Origin: a virus
DNA: 22,327 nucleotides
IMG/VR virus record: IMGVR_UViG_3300042691_007854
Coordinates: 1 to 22,327 of that record
Reading direction: 5' to 3' (one strand)
Shown here piece after piece: positions 7,053-13,800 of this stretch. Both the position numbers and the translations under genes were made by a program. Position 1 is the first letter of the stretch. Each line of letters starts with the position of its first letter. The notes beneath the pieces were generated by a model. It saw nothing but the letters and a program-made list of their open reading frames with translations. It had not been told where the DNA came from and ran no database searches.

Positions 7053-7157
7053 AAATTGGTAGTTTTTATCAAGAACTACCAAACTCGCTTGCATGGGATG
7101 TGTTCCCTGCCTCATGCTTCGTATTTACCGTAGACTTAGAGAGGACTTTCAGAAGAG
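7053..7157 (-). ncRNA. Structured leader or possible small stable RNA before tRNA-Glu
   Basis: This transcribed gap between the -10 box and tRNA-Glu has no credible gene. On the minus strand GCAT, a six-base bulge and GGGA pair with the continuous arm TCCCATGC (about 7090-7116). A second hairpin has a perfect 9-bp stem, TTGGTAGTT/AACTACCAA (7056-7082), with a 9-base loop and TTT after it. It could be a tRNA-precursor leader, an attenuator or a small RNA like those in the T4 tRNA cluster. I cannot choose between these. Confidence 0.4.
7056..7082 (-). other. Perfect 9-bp hairpin upstream of tRNA-Glu
   Basis: TTGGTAGTT and AACTACCAA flank a nine-base loop. On the minus strand it is followed by TTTG, three bases before the tRNA 5' end. 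It may guide RNase P processing or act as a weak terminator or attenuator. Confidence 0.6.
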
Positions 7158-7163
7158 AATATA

Positions 7164-7192
7164 ATTCTACATTAAAAATAATTAAATGTCAA
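7164..7192 (-). promoter_or_regulatory. Sigma-70-like promoter for the tRNA-Glu cluster
   Basis: A perfect TTGACA (7192-7187), a 17-base spacer, then TAGAAT (7169-7164), one mismatch from consensus. It lies 9 bases after tRNA-Cys and should drive Glu, Tyr, CAU, Asn and Thr tRNAs and perhaps the AsnB-like gene behind them. Confidence 0.75.
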
Positions 7193-7200
7193 CAACTTTC

Positions 7201-7278
7201 TGGAACACACGACTGGATTCGAACCAGTGACTTTACAGTTTTGCAGACTGTTGCATTTGACCACTCTGCCACGTGTGC
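7201..7278 (-). tRNA. tRNA-Cys(GCA)
   Basis: The anticodon stem ACAGT/ACTGT encloses CTGCAAA, giving GCA. The acceptor GCACACG pairs with CGTGTGT, discriminator U73 fits cysteine, and CCA is encoded. Confidence 0.94.
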
Positions 7279-7285
7279 ATAATTA

Positions 7286-7360
7286 TGGTGGGTCTGCTAG
7301 GAATTGAACCTAGACTCAACCGATTATGAGTCGGCTGCTTTACCATTAAGCTACAGACCC
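7286..7360 (-). tRNA. tRNA-Met(CAU), possibly Ile(LAU)
   Basis: The acceptor GGGTCTG pairs fully with CAGACCC. The anticodon stem GCCGA/TCGGT encloses CTCATAA, giving CAU. Discriminator A and CCA are present. It is a normal elongator-type molecule. Whether it is charged with Met or, after lysidine modification, with Ile cannot be read from the gene alone. The T loop is TTCAATT rather than TTCGA. Confidence 0.9.
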
Positions 7361-7361
7361 A

Positions 7362-7437
7362 TGGCACGACTGGCAGGGATCGAACCTGCGACCCACAGCT
7401 TAGAAGGCTGTTGCTCTATCCACTGAGCTACAGTCGT
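7362..7437 (-). tRNA. tRNA-Arg(UCU)
   Basis: The acceptor ACGACTG pairs with CAGTCGT, the anticodon stem ACAGC/GCTGT encloses CTTCTAA, giving UCU, discriminator G is present and CCA is encoded. It reads AGA and AGG codons, a common choice of AT-rich phages. Confidence 0.95.
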
Positions 7438-7444
7438 AAAACTT

Positions 7445-7529
7445 TGGTGCGAGTAGCCAGAATCGAACTGGCATGACTTGCGTCGAGAGATTTTAAGTCT
7501 CTTGTGTCTACCTATTTCACCATACTCGC
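7445..7529 (-). tRNA. tRNA-Leu(UAA)
   Basis: A class II tRNA of 85 bases. The acceptor GCGAGTA pairs with TACTCGC, the anticodon stem AGAGA/TCTCT encloses CTTAAAA, giving UAA, discriminator A, CCA encoded. It is the first tRNA after the promoter at 7545-7573. Confidence 0.95.
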
Positions 7530-7544
7530 ATTTAACAAGTATCT

Positions 7545-7573
7545 ATTATACACCATACAACATTGCAAGTCAA
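7545..7573 (-). promoter_or_regulatory. Sigma-70-like promoter for the Leu/Arg/Met/Cys tRNA cluster
   Basis: TTGACT (7573-7568), a 17-base spacer ending in GGTG, then perfect TATAAT (7550-7545) followed by AGAT. The -35 begins on the base after the stop codon of the upstream oxygenase gene. The predicted start lies about 10 bases before tRNA-Leu. Confidence 0.85.
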
Positions 7574-8287
7574 TCACTGCTCATACAAAAATAATTTACT
7601 CTCTCCATCAATATCATTGCAAAAATACCTGCCATCATCATTTTTAAGTGGTGAAAGATAACGATGATTGTTTATCGGTAAGTTTAAATCTCTACAATAT
7701 ATTGGATCTATGTCAAATATTGTAGTTATTCTATCTATATCACCAATGTTCTCTGCTCCATGTAGCTGTTTGTTATCGAACCAAAACAATGTTCCAGGGT
7801 GTATCGTTATCTCTTCATCCGCAACATAATATTTGTATGTTCCTTGTAACGAAAAGTGAAAACGATTTTTCCTGTAAGATCTACCAACATCATGATGTCT
7901 AGCGACTTTGTCACCAGGATGCAATTTGGAAATAATTATTCTAACCAATTCAGTTCTCAAACTTGGAAATTTTGTATACAAATAATTTACAAGTAACGGA
8001 TGTTTATCAAAAAATGGAGTTTTTCTAAATTCGACAGATGGATCGTCATATATTTTATTGTTTGCGACCCATTGAGAATATGAATGTTTTTCTGCATCCA
8101 GCCCTACCTGATATGGTCCAGTAACTAAGATAATATCTTTCTTAAATTCAGATCTATTTGGTAAACAATGTATCTTAGATTGTTTAACTAATTGTGAATT
8201 CTGTTCCCAGTTGCTATCATTGAATAAAAGTTCTTTTTGTATATCTTTAACATCAATATTAGTTTCTATTATTTTTATATGTTTCAT
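7574..8287 (-). CDS. Aspartyl/asparaginyl beta-hydroxylase-like dioxygenase
   Basis: A 237-residue 2OG-Fe(II) oxygenase of the Asp/Asn hydroxylase (PF05118) type. IISKLHPGDKVARHHDVG provides the HxD pair (H131, D133), then NRFHFSLQG, ITIHPGTLFWFDNKQLHGAENIG with distal H176, and DRITTIFDID with R186 as the 2-oxoglutarate ligand. In this family PG, HxD, R.HF and LHG.EN occur in this order. It is the last gene of the long unit that starts at the promoter near 12252. ATG at 8287 is preceded by a weak GGTAGAAG site. The target is unknown; bacterial relatives act on peptides or small molecules. Confidence 0.85.
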   Translation of the reverse strand: MKHIKIIETNIDVKDIQKELLFNDSNWEQNSQLVKQSKIHCLPNRSEFKKDIILVTGPYQVGLDAEKHSYSQWVANNKIYDDPSVEFRKTPFFDKHPLLVNYLYTKFPSLRTELVRIIISKLHPGDKVARHHDVGRSYRKNRFHFSLQGTYKYYVADEEITIHPGTLFWFDNKQLHGAENIGDIDRITTIFDIDPIYCRDLNLPINNHRYLSPLKNDDGRYFCNDIDGESKLFLYEQ

Positions 8288-8324
8288 CTTCTACCAAGAG
8301 AGCATAACTTTTTCATTTTATTTT

Positions 8325-8819
8325 TCAATGATCCACTTTGGTTGTAACAATGTTGCACTTTTCAAGAAATTCTAGTCCTGCAGTATCACGATATGAATTC
8401 CTATAGTAAACTTTCTTTATTCCAGCCCCATACATTATCTTAGCACAATGGATGCAGGGAGCATGAGTGCAAAATATATCTGCACCATTGCCACTATCAC
8501 CACTCTTTGCTAATTTACTAATTGCATTTGCTTCGGCATGGATTACTTCATCTTTTGTTTTTAAACGATACCAACCATTGTCAGTACCAGTGAATCCCAT
8601 TCGTTTCATTTCATCTGGAGATGGGATTTGTTCGTCGCCACCGACATATTCAGTATATTCACATTCATTAGACCAACCAGATGGCATACCATTATATCCA
8701 ATTGAGATGATACGATTGTCTTTTACGACAACCGCACCGACCTTTAATCTTCTGGCACTGGAAAGTTGAGCAAACCTCTCTGCAGTGTCCATAAATGCAT
8801 CTATCCACTTCTGTTTCAT
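8325..8819 (-). CDS. cd: dCMP deaminase
   Basis: This enzyme deaminates dCMP to dUMP, feeding dTMP synthesis in the host cytoplasm during phage replication. The 164-residue protein has VGAVVVKDNRIISIGYNGMP near the N-terminus and the zinc signature HAEANAI (H94, catalytic E96) followed by THAPCIHCAK (C122, C125). The 40-residue insert between these blocks, with NECEYTEYVGGDEQ, is as in T4-type dCMP deaminases. ATG at 8819 overlaps the stop of the secreted-protein gene as ATGA. Its place behind a cassette of exported proteins is unexpected, but it is common to all members of this long transcript. Confidence 0.93.
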   Translation of the reverse strand: MKQKWIDAFMDTAERFAQLSSARRLKVGAVVVKDNRIISIGYNGMPSGWSNECEYTEYVGGDEQIPSPDEMKRMGFTGTDNGWYRLKTKDEVIHAEANAISKLAKSGDSGNGADIFCTHAPCIHCAKIMYGAGIKKVYYRNSYRDTAGLEFLEKCNIVTTKVDH

Positions 8820-9826
8820 TGTAGGAATACCTTCACTTCTTTCATATTCTTTGCAATTTTATTATCTACTTTAAATCTAGGATTTATATTCTGAGTCTCA
8901 TCTACGTATAAAATTAATGCAGGTTGATTAAAAGTTTTCTTGTACGATTTAAAGAAGTTGTGATATCTTCTTTCTCCTGGATATACAAACTCGTATCCAG
9001 AAAAATCTAATTCAGCTTTGTATAGCAAGTGGTTGGCTCCATCTGCAATACCAACAACTACTACTTTTGGTGTTCTAGGTAACTTAGCGAAATCAACTCC
9101 AATGTTATTACACTCAATGAAACTACCACGTCTCCCAGAAAAACAGACCATCATTTCTTCCTTCATTTGGATATATTCTGGTTCTCCAAAAGCACCAACC
9201 AATACTGCAGCGACAGGATTGCTTCCTATCAAAGAGCTAACAATGCTACCATGAATGCTAGAATATGTATTCGTAGTAGTTGACCCCTTCTCATCAATCA
9301 CATGTGCAAATGATTTTATATCAGAGACCCACTTCGGCTGCAACTTCAAAGAAACATCAATACTTACTATGGTTTCTTCTCTGCCTATAACATAGGAAGG
9401 TTTACTCACGCTAACAGAAACTGCCTGATTGACATTATCTAATCTGTCAACAACTTTTCTTCGTTCCTCAAATTCTACAAACATTGGGGTAAATTCAGCA
9501 GACTGCTTATTGTGTATCCTATTATCTTTTTTAGGTTCTACATCAGCTAAAATAGTCACATGATGAAGACCATAGTCATCTCTATTACGTTGTATAACTT
9601 TATGAGATTTTATGATTCCTGCATTATATTGATCTATACTCTCGCTGTACTGTTTTTGTTTATAGTTTTTTTCGGATATAATAAACGTACTTGCAACCTG
9701 CTCAATGGCTTCTTGTTTAGCGTTTTGTAATGCAGAGTCGTAACTGTTTCCGACACCAGTAACAGTTACTTCCACTGCAAAAGCCACGCTAGATGATAAC
9801 ATCAAAGCGAGGGCTAATGTTTTCAT
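8816..9826 (-). CDS. Secreted FlgT/LPP20-like protein, 336 aa
   Basis: The N-terminus MKTLALALMLSSSVAFA is a classic Sec signal with cleavage after residue 17. Residues 18 to 100 resemble the FlgT N-terminal or LPP20 fold: VTVTGVGNSYDSALQNAKQ, an EAIEQV helix, then the ILADVEP strand. The rest has beta-rich segments and PNPAVLVG-like small-residue turns near residue 205, with two cysteines (CFSGRRGSFIEC) that may form a disulfide. It should act in the periplasm or at the outer membrane of a Gram-negative host. It overlaps both neighbours by ATGA. The downstream gene is dCMP deaminase. The function is not known; a link to curli-like or pore-like assemblies is only a guess. Confidence 0.7.
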   Translation of the reverse strand: MKTLALALMLSSSVAFAVEVTVTGVGNSYDSALQNAKQEAIEQVASTFIISEKNYKQKQYSESIDQYNAGIIKSHKVIQRNRDDYGLHHVTILADVEPKKDNRIHNKQSAEFTPMFVEFEERRKVVDRLDNVNQAVSVSVSKPSYVIGREETIVSIDVSLKLQPKWVSDIKSFAHVIDEKGSTTTNTYSSIHGSIVSSLIGSNPVAAVLVGAFGEPEYIQMKEEMMVCFSGRRGSFIECNNIGVDFAKLPRTPKVVVVGIADGANHLLYKAELDFSGYEFVYPGERRYHNFFKSYKKTFNQPALILYVDETQNINPRFKVDNKIAKNMKEVKVFLQ

Positions 9827-10368
9827 TGTGCGAAGGAATTCTTTAGCTGAGAGGCAACATTCATGGATCGTTTATCAACTTGTACGCTGACTGCGACGTT
9901 CTTTCCATCAGTAGAAACTTTTCGTTCTACAATATATGCACCACGAACTATACCATTGGCTTCGACAGCAATCTTCTCTTGAATCTTGGTTGTTAAATCA
10001 GCTGCTTTGCGTTTTGCATTACTGTCGTTTTCTTTCATATCAGCTGCAAGAGCATTGGTGATAGTTTCACTAGCCTTAGATGACTTGAGATCTGTCTGAA
10101 TAAATTCAACGATGTTACGCTTTGCACGCATAGCTGCAACATTCATACCTTGTTCGACACCAGCATCGTTCTCGATTGGAACAAATGATGTAGCAGAAGA
10201 TTTGATAGTTTCCCAGTCACCTCTGTCATTAAATGTAACTTCAACTTTACCAAAATCTCTTGCGTACTTATTTCCTTCTGGAGTTTGATCTACAGCAACT
10301 TTGGTAGTGGTACTGCAAGCACTCATTGTAAGTGCTAAGATTGATACAAGAACTAATCGCTTATTCAT
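9823..10368 (-). CDS. LPP20-like lipoprotein, 181 aa
   Basis: The N-terminus has a lipoprotein signal with TMSAC, so C18 is the likely lipidated residue. The mature protein begins STTTKVAVDQT and contains GMNVAAMRAKRNIVEFIQTDL at about 95, a helix typical of LPP20-type lipoproteins, then IVRGAYIVERKV and VAVSVQVDK strands. It would be anchored in a membrane and exposed to the periplasm or surface. ATG at 10368 has AAGGA 9 bases upstream. Its partner in the same operon is the FlgT-like secreted protein, which shares this fold type. Phage-encoded lipoproteins often block superinfection, but nothing here proves that role. Confidence 0.75.
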   Translation of the reverse strand: MNKRLVLVSILALTMSACSTTTKVAVDQTPEGNKYARDFGKVEVTFNDRGDWETIKSSATSFVPIENDAGVEQGMNVAAMRAKRNIVEFIQTDLKSSKASETITNALAADMKENDSNAKRKAADLTTKIQEKIAVEANGIVRGAYIVERKVSTDGKNVAVSVQVDKRSMNVASQLKNSFAQ

Positions 10369-10383
10369 AATATATTTTCCTTA

Positions 10384-10695
10384 TTAACGTAATGTATATG
10401 AGTATACTACTGCATCTGGTTTGTTATATGCTTCTATAACACGTTTACGCATCTCAGGGTCTGAGAGTTTGTAACCTAACCTGTCTGGGGACTTAGGGTC
10501 AACCAATCCCTGTTCCTCTTGTTTAACTTCAACAGGTGTAACAACTGACACATCATCTTGCTTAACTACAACAGGCACAACTGGTACAACAACTGGCATG
10601 GTAAATCTCGACTTTATAGAATTCCACTCAGTATTAAAATCGAGTGCCACAGCATTAGTCGAAACCAAACACAAGACTACTAAGGTGAATCTCAT
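10384..10695 (-). CDS. Small exported protein with Val/Pro-rich segment, 103 aa
   Basis: I do not recognise the family. MRFTLVVLCLVSTNAVA is a Sec signal with cleavage after residue 17. The mature part is about 86 residues: LDFNTEWNSIKSRF, then a valine/proline-rich stretch (MPVVVPVVPVVVK), an acidic linker, and a C-terminus of SDPEMRKRVIEAYNKPDAVVYSYTLR. ATG at 10695 overlaps the stop of the 42-residue membrane protein, with AAGGAG upstream. The context of two more exported proteins downstream suggests a joint envelope function. Confidence 0.75.
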   Translation of the reverse strand: MRFTLVVLCLVSTNAVALDFNTEWNSIKSRFTMPVVVPVVPVVVKQDDVSVVTPVEVKQEEQGLVDPKSPDRLGYKLSDPEMRKRVIEAYNKPDAVVYSYTLR

Positions 10696-10820
10696 TTCAC
10701 GTTCTCCTTAATAATAACTTTAGCATTATCAATTTGTTTATCGGCAAAATTTGCAAGACCACTAAAACCAACTGTGGCAACTACCAGTCCAAGAACAAAT
10801 CCGATGAGTAAGTTTGTCAT
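10692..10820 (-). CDS. Single-TM small protein, 42 aa
   Basis: The gene is short but well supported. ATG at 10820 follows the upstream stop by one base and its TGA overlaps the next ATG. The protein starts MTNLLIGFVLGLVVATVGFS, one transmembrane segment at about 4-24, and ends with a charged helix DKQIDNAKVIIKENVK. Orientation and partner are unknown. It heads the four-gene exported/membrane block. Confidence 0.8.
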   Translation of the reverse strand: MTNLLIGFVLGLVVATVGFSGLANFADKQIDNAKVIIKENVK

Positions 10821-10821
10821 A

Positions 10822-11568
10822 TTACGCCTGACTATCAATTGATTCCTGTGCCTGCATTTCTTCACCATCAAGCATAGGCATATCGGATAGATAACCCATT
10901 TCAGTCAGACCTCTCCACTTAATTACATCTTTTGGATCGTAACAATCCCATGAGTCATTGGAGAATTCCATAAAGTGAGCAAACTCCCATCCAGTAGTAG
11001 AAACTTCATACCAACCATCTCGAATAGGAGGAGTTTCTGCAGAAATCCAATCAGTTCTCTCAGCATCACCCCAGTTTGATTCCAACTCGCTAATCATCCA
11101 TTCACGATGCGAGTTTTCCAAGCCAGCAAATTCTACGATATCAGATGGTAGGTTATCGATAGAGTCTTTATCACTAACATCATATTCATGACAATCATCA
11201 TTACCGTTGCTGTATATTCCAGCAAATCCCATTCCTGGTTCATGATAGAGTGCTTCCACATTCCAACCATTTTGAACTAGATAATCATACAATGCAATTG
11301 GTGGTCCCCATGCAGTGTCACAATAGATGGTTAATTCATTATCGTCATCACGAGACCAGTCAATAATATTTGCATCCCACTTTGTTCCCCAATTCGAAAC
11401 TGACCAATCGTACTCCCATTCGCCAGTAGGATTAGGATGCAGGTGTTGGAATGGCTGAGCCATTGAATGTCCATCGGCATTCTTTTTACTCATCTCTGCC
11501 TCAAGAGCATCGATCTTTGTTTTGTCTTCGTGATGAAGACGCATGCTGTTGTCACACCAGTTAGGCAT
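10822..11568 (-). CDS. Api92/YubB-like protein (DUF1281 family), 248 aa
   Basis: The start MPNWCDNSMRLHHED and the block NWGTKWDANIIDWSRDDDNE, then YCDTAWGPPIALYDYLV and YHEPGMGFAGIY, match the pattern of the Api92/YubB ferredoxin-like family (MPNWC.N, WGTKWD, TAW.PP, Y.E.G..F.G) known from phages and plasmids. The biochemical role is unknown. The C-terminal 100 residues are acidic and tryptophan-rich (RDGWYEVSTTGWEFAHF), a display-like extension that some members carry. ATG at 11568 has AAAAGGA upstream. It is the second gene after the strong promoter at 12224-12252. Confidence 0.8.
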   Translation of the reverse strand: MPNWCDNSMRLHHEDKTKIDALEAEMSKKNADGHSMAQPFQHLHPNPTGEWEYDWSVSNWGTKWDANIIDWSRDDDNELTIYCDTAWGPPIALYDYLVQNGWNVEALYHEPGMGFAGIYSNGNDDCHEYDVSDKDSIDNLPSDIVEFAGLENSHREWMISELESNWGDAERTDWISAETPPIRDGWYEVSTTGWEFAHFMEFSNDSWDCYDPKDVIKWRGLTEMGYLSDMPMLDGEEMQAQESIDSQA

Positions 11569-11586
11569 AATAATTCCTTTTCATAA

Positions 11587-12216
11587 TTAGTTAAAAAAAT
11601 CTTCAAGTGTTGCTGGCTTCATTTCAAGAAAAATCTTCATCTGTAATTCTGAATGAATCTTTTTCTTCTCCGACATTTCAAGTGCTGATTGTTCATCAGC
11701 ACAATTCATATCGAATCTTTTTACAATGATACCATAATGCTTGTATCTTTTTCTTGCTTCTGGTATTGTTGTAGCAGTTTTGTGTGTTGCATTAAGTTTA
11801 TCGTTTTCTTCAGAAGTAACAATAACAACTTTATTGTATCTAATTAAATAATCTTTAACTTGTTCAACAGTCTCAAATGCTTGGTTAACTACTTTTTCCT
11901 TAATAATTCCTAATGGAAACTGATGCTCAATATTAAAAACTCGTTTACCTGATTCATATGCTTCTCTTCTCTGTCGTTTGGTTCCACCTAAAGAATTAAA
12001 CTTTTCTATTGCTGATTCACTCCACCATTTACAATTGGCAAGGATGTGAGGTGTAGCATGAGAACAAAATTCGTTTTCACAAGAAATAAAATCAGAAACA
12101 ATTCTGCAATCAATATCAACTGCTTTCTTTTTGGCGTTGACGTGCACTGGTGCAAACTGCATATCATATATGCGTTTTGCAAAGTGATCTACAACATTTT
12201 TCACAGAATCGTTCAT
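11587..12216 (-). CDS. Hypothetical protein, 209 aa, probably leaderless
   Basis: I do not recognise this protein. Segments seen are DIDCRIVSDFISCENEFC, FNIEHQFPLGIIKEKVV, VKDYLIRYNKVVIVTSEEND and KHYGIIVKRFDMN; the last two look like strands of an alpha/beta fold. It has four cysteines between about 37 and 62 (C37, C46, C51, C62). There is no signal or membrane segment. ATG at 12216 lies only seven bases after a perfect TATAAT, so the mRNA should begin at or near the start codon, and no ribosome site is visible. No better downstream start with a ribosome site was found. Confidence 0.75.
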   Translation of the reverse strand: MNDSVKNVVDHFAKRIYDMQFAPVHVNAKKKAVDIDCRIVSDFISCENEFCSHATPHILANCKWWSESAIEKFNSLGGTKRQRREAYESGKRVFNIEHQFPLGIIKEKVVNQAFETVEQVKDYLIRYNKVVIVTSEENDKLNATHKTATTIPEARKRYKHYGIIVKRFDMNCADEQSALEMSEKKKIHSELQMKIFLEMKPATLEDFFN

Positions 12217-12223
12217 AATAACT

Positions 12224-12252
12224 ATTATACCTCAAAATGAAATAATTGTCAA
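12224..12252 (-). promoter_or_regulatory. Perfect-consensus sigma-70 promoter
   Basis: TTGACA (12252-12247), exactly 17 bases, TATAAT (12229-12224): both boxes match the consensus in full. The -35 contains the TGA stop of the gene at 12249-12686. It should strongly drive the unit from 11587-12216 down to the oxygenase at 7574. Confidence 0.92.
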
Positions 12253-12686
12253 GCACTTTTTGCAGAGGGTTTTTTCTCCTTCTCTGGGGCTGCAGGGATA
12301 ATTCCAGCATCAGATGCAAGTTTCCATGTAATCTTAGGAAACATCTTTTGCAACTTCTGGTCTTTAACTGCAATTACAATCTCAGCCTCAGTGGGGTGGA
12401 TACCTTCTAGCATACTAATGAATAAAGATTCTCTTTTTATTGGTGTTAAATCTTTCCTGCAAAAGATATAAAACCTTTTAATATCTGTAAATAAATTCGT
12501 TGGTGTCATACCCAATGGTTCTGCTGCAGGTTTAAATGGAGGGATTCCTTCTGGCAGAATCATTTTATAGTCAGGTAAAAATGAATGAGCAAAAATAACC
12601 TTTAACATAAAATCATCTTTATGCTCTTCGATCTTTTTAGGATCCTCGTTAATCTCTTTCAAAACTTCTGGCAGATACTTCTTCAT
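12249..12686 (-). CDS. Conserved T4-like phage protein (DUF6433-like), 145 aa
   Basis: It starts MKKYLPEVLKEINEDPKKIEEHKDD and has ILPEGIPPFKPAAEPLGMTP, then FYIFCRKDLTPIKRESLFISMLEGIHPTEAEIVIAVKDQKL. These blocks match a protein conserved in T4-like marine phages that I know as DUF6433. I know no function for it. The C-terminal tail PEKEKKPSAKSA is basic and disordered. ATG at 12686 overlaps the rnh stop by one base (TAATG). A longer frame would begin inside rnh and is rejected. Confidence 0.8.
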   Translation of the reverse strand: MKKYLPEVLKEINEDPKKIEEHKDDFMLKVIFAHSFLPDYKMILPEGIPPFKPAAEPLGMTPTNLFTDIKRFYIFCRKDLTPIKRESLFISMLEGIHPTEAEIVIAVKDQKLQKMFPKITWKLASDAGIIPAAPEKEKKPSAKSA

Positions 12687-13591
12687 TAAAAATCCTCCAA
12701 TTCTTCTAATAGTAATCGGCAACGATGCTCCATAAGATAGTTCATAACAGACATCTTATCGCCCTTTGGTTTACTACTTATGTATGTAGTAATAATACTT
12801 TCTCGAACATCAGTCGGAATGTTATCAAATGCAACTAATGTAGCATTTCGTTTCCAGTTTCTTCGCTCCTCATCATTGCGACATGCCTTTTCACCAAGTT
12901 CGATAAACTCAGCAAGTCGCTTTGCAGAACACACTTTCTGTCTTTCTCCGATAACAAACACATCATCTCTACTAAAGATATTTGGGATGCCATCTCCAGT
13001 ATCACCCTTAACAATATGTTCTATTGTAAATTCAAACACTTCCTGTTTTGTCGCAGTGATATATTTCTTCTGCATTGGTGACCACTGACGAACATTACCT
13101 GAAGAATATGGTGCTAGTTGTAACTGCTTGAAGTCTTTATCAGAAGATAAAATAAGAACTTTCTGTGGTTCCTCAACCAGTCCTTCCATGATCAAATCAT
13201 TTTGTTGCAGATATTCAGTCATTACAGCAATGATGTCATCTGCTTCAGCACGATCGACATGCATCACTCTCCATGGAAAGTGTTCCGCTATGTCTTGACG
13301 CATTTCATTTAAGGTATCAAAGATAAGATGCCAATCAAGATCACTATTATCACGATTCTTTTTACGTGATGCTTTGTAATGTTCGAAATATTCTCTCCTC
13401 CAATATTTGCGACCATCACAACATATGACTATGTCACCATATTCTTTACCATATTTTTTCTTGTATGATTTGAGGGTTGAAAGTGTCGCATGACGAATCA
13501 GATTCTTTACTTCTGACTCAGTACCTTTCAGTTCTCGTTGAAACGTGAGAATGGCAGCAAGAGCCACCTGAGAATAGTCTACTAAAATCAT
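12686..13591 (-). CDS. rnh: RNase H / 5'-3' exonuclease of the FEN family
   Basis: This is the T4 RNase H type, which removes RNA primers and adjacent DNA on the lagging strand. The 301-residue length fits T4 RNase H. Acidic metal sites are visible in ILVDYS (D5), VICCDGRKYWRREYF, VDRAEADDIIAV and LSSDKDFKQL. KGDTGDGIPNI is the helix-hairpin-like metal/DNA motif. SYKKKYGKEYGD and KRLAEFIELG give the helices expected around the arch. ATG at 13591 overlaps the upstream stop (ATGA). It belongs to the unit from the promoter at 14938-14966, near a DsbA-like gene, as in T4 where rnh lies next to dsbA. Confidence 0.93.
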   Translation of the reverse strand: MILVDYSQVALAAILTFQRELKGTESEVKNLIRHATLSTLKSYKKKYGKEYGDIVICCDGRKYWRREYFEHYKASRKKNRDNSDLDWHLIFDTLNEMRQDIAEHFPWRVMHVDRAEADDIIAVMTEYLQQNDLIMEGLVEEPQKVLILSSDKDFKQLQLAPYSSGNVRQWSPMQKKYITATKQEVFEFTIEHIVKGDTGDGIPNIFSRDDVFVIGERQKVCSAKRLAEFIELGEKACRNDEERRNWKRNATLVAFDNIPTDVRESIITTYISSKPKGDKMSVMNYLMEHRCRLLLEELEDF

Positions 13592-13800
13592 GATTTGTCC
13601 ATTTCTTTCACTAAACTTTTAAAAATATTCAAAAAGTTTTTCGTTTCGTGTTCAATATTAACAGGCTTCTTTTCAATACAATATGTTTCTCTCTGGACTC
13701 GTTGAACCACTTTCTCACAGTCAGCAAGATTTACGAATGTATTCGGTGCTTCAACTACACCATTCATAGTAATAATCATCAATGCATATACGCTAGTCAT
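13588..13800 (-). CDS. Small protein with hydrophobic N-terminus, 70 aa
   Basis: ATG at 13800 overlaps the upstream stop (TGATG). The N-terminus MTSVYALMIITMNGVVEAPN is hydrophobic and could be a weak signal or membrane anchor. It is followed by TFVNLADCEKVVQRVQRETYCIEKKPVN, with two cysteines spaced as in small proteins of the MNG/F.DL..C type seen in T4-like phages. I cannot give a function. It lies between the 369-residue unknown gene and rnh. Confidence 0.7.
   Translation of the reverse strand: MTSVYALMIITMNGVVEAPNTFVNLADCEKVVQRVQRETYCIEKKPVNIEHETKNFLNIFKSLVKEMDKS

Noticed and set aside
2983-7282. Open frames running through tRNA genes on either strand (for example 6764-7018, 6795-7115, 7100-7282)
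   Set aside because: They coincide with tRNA genes and have no conserved protein features, so they are chance frames.
8288-8324. Possible promoter TTGAAA-16-TATGCT between dCMP deaminase and the oxygenase
   Set aside because: Both boxes are weak and the spacing is 16; the gap is only 37 bases, so read-through from upstream is sufficient.
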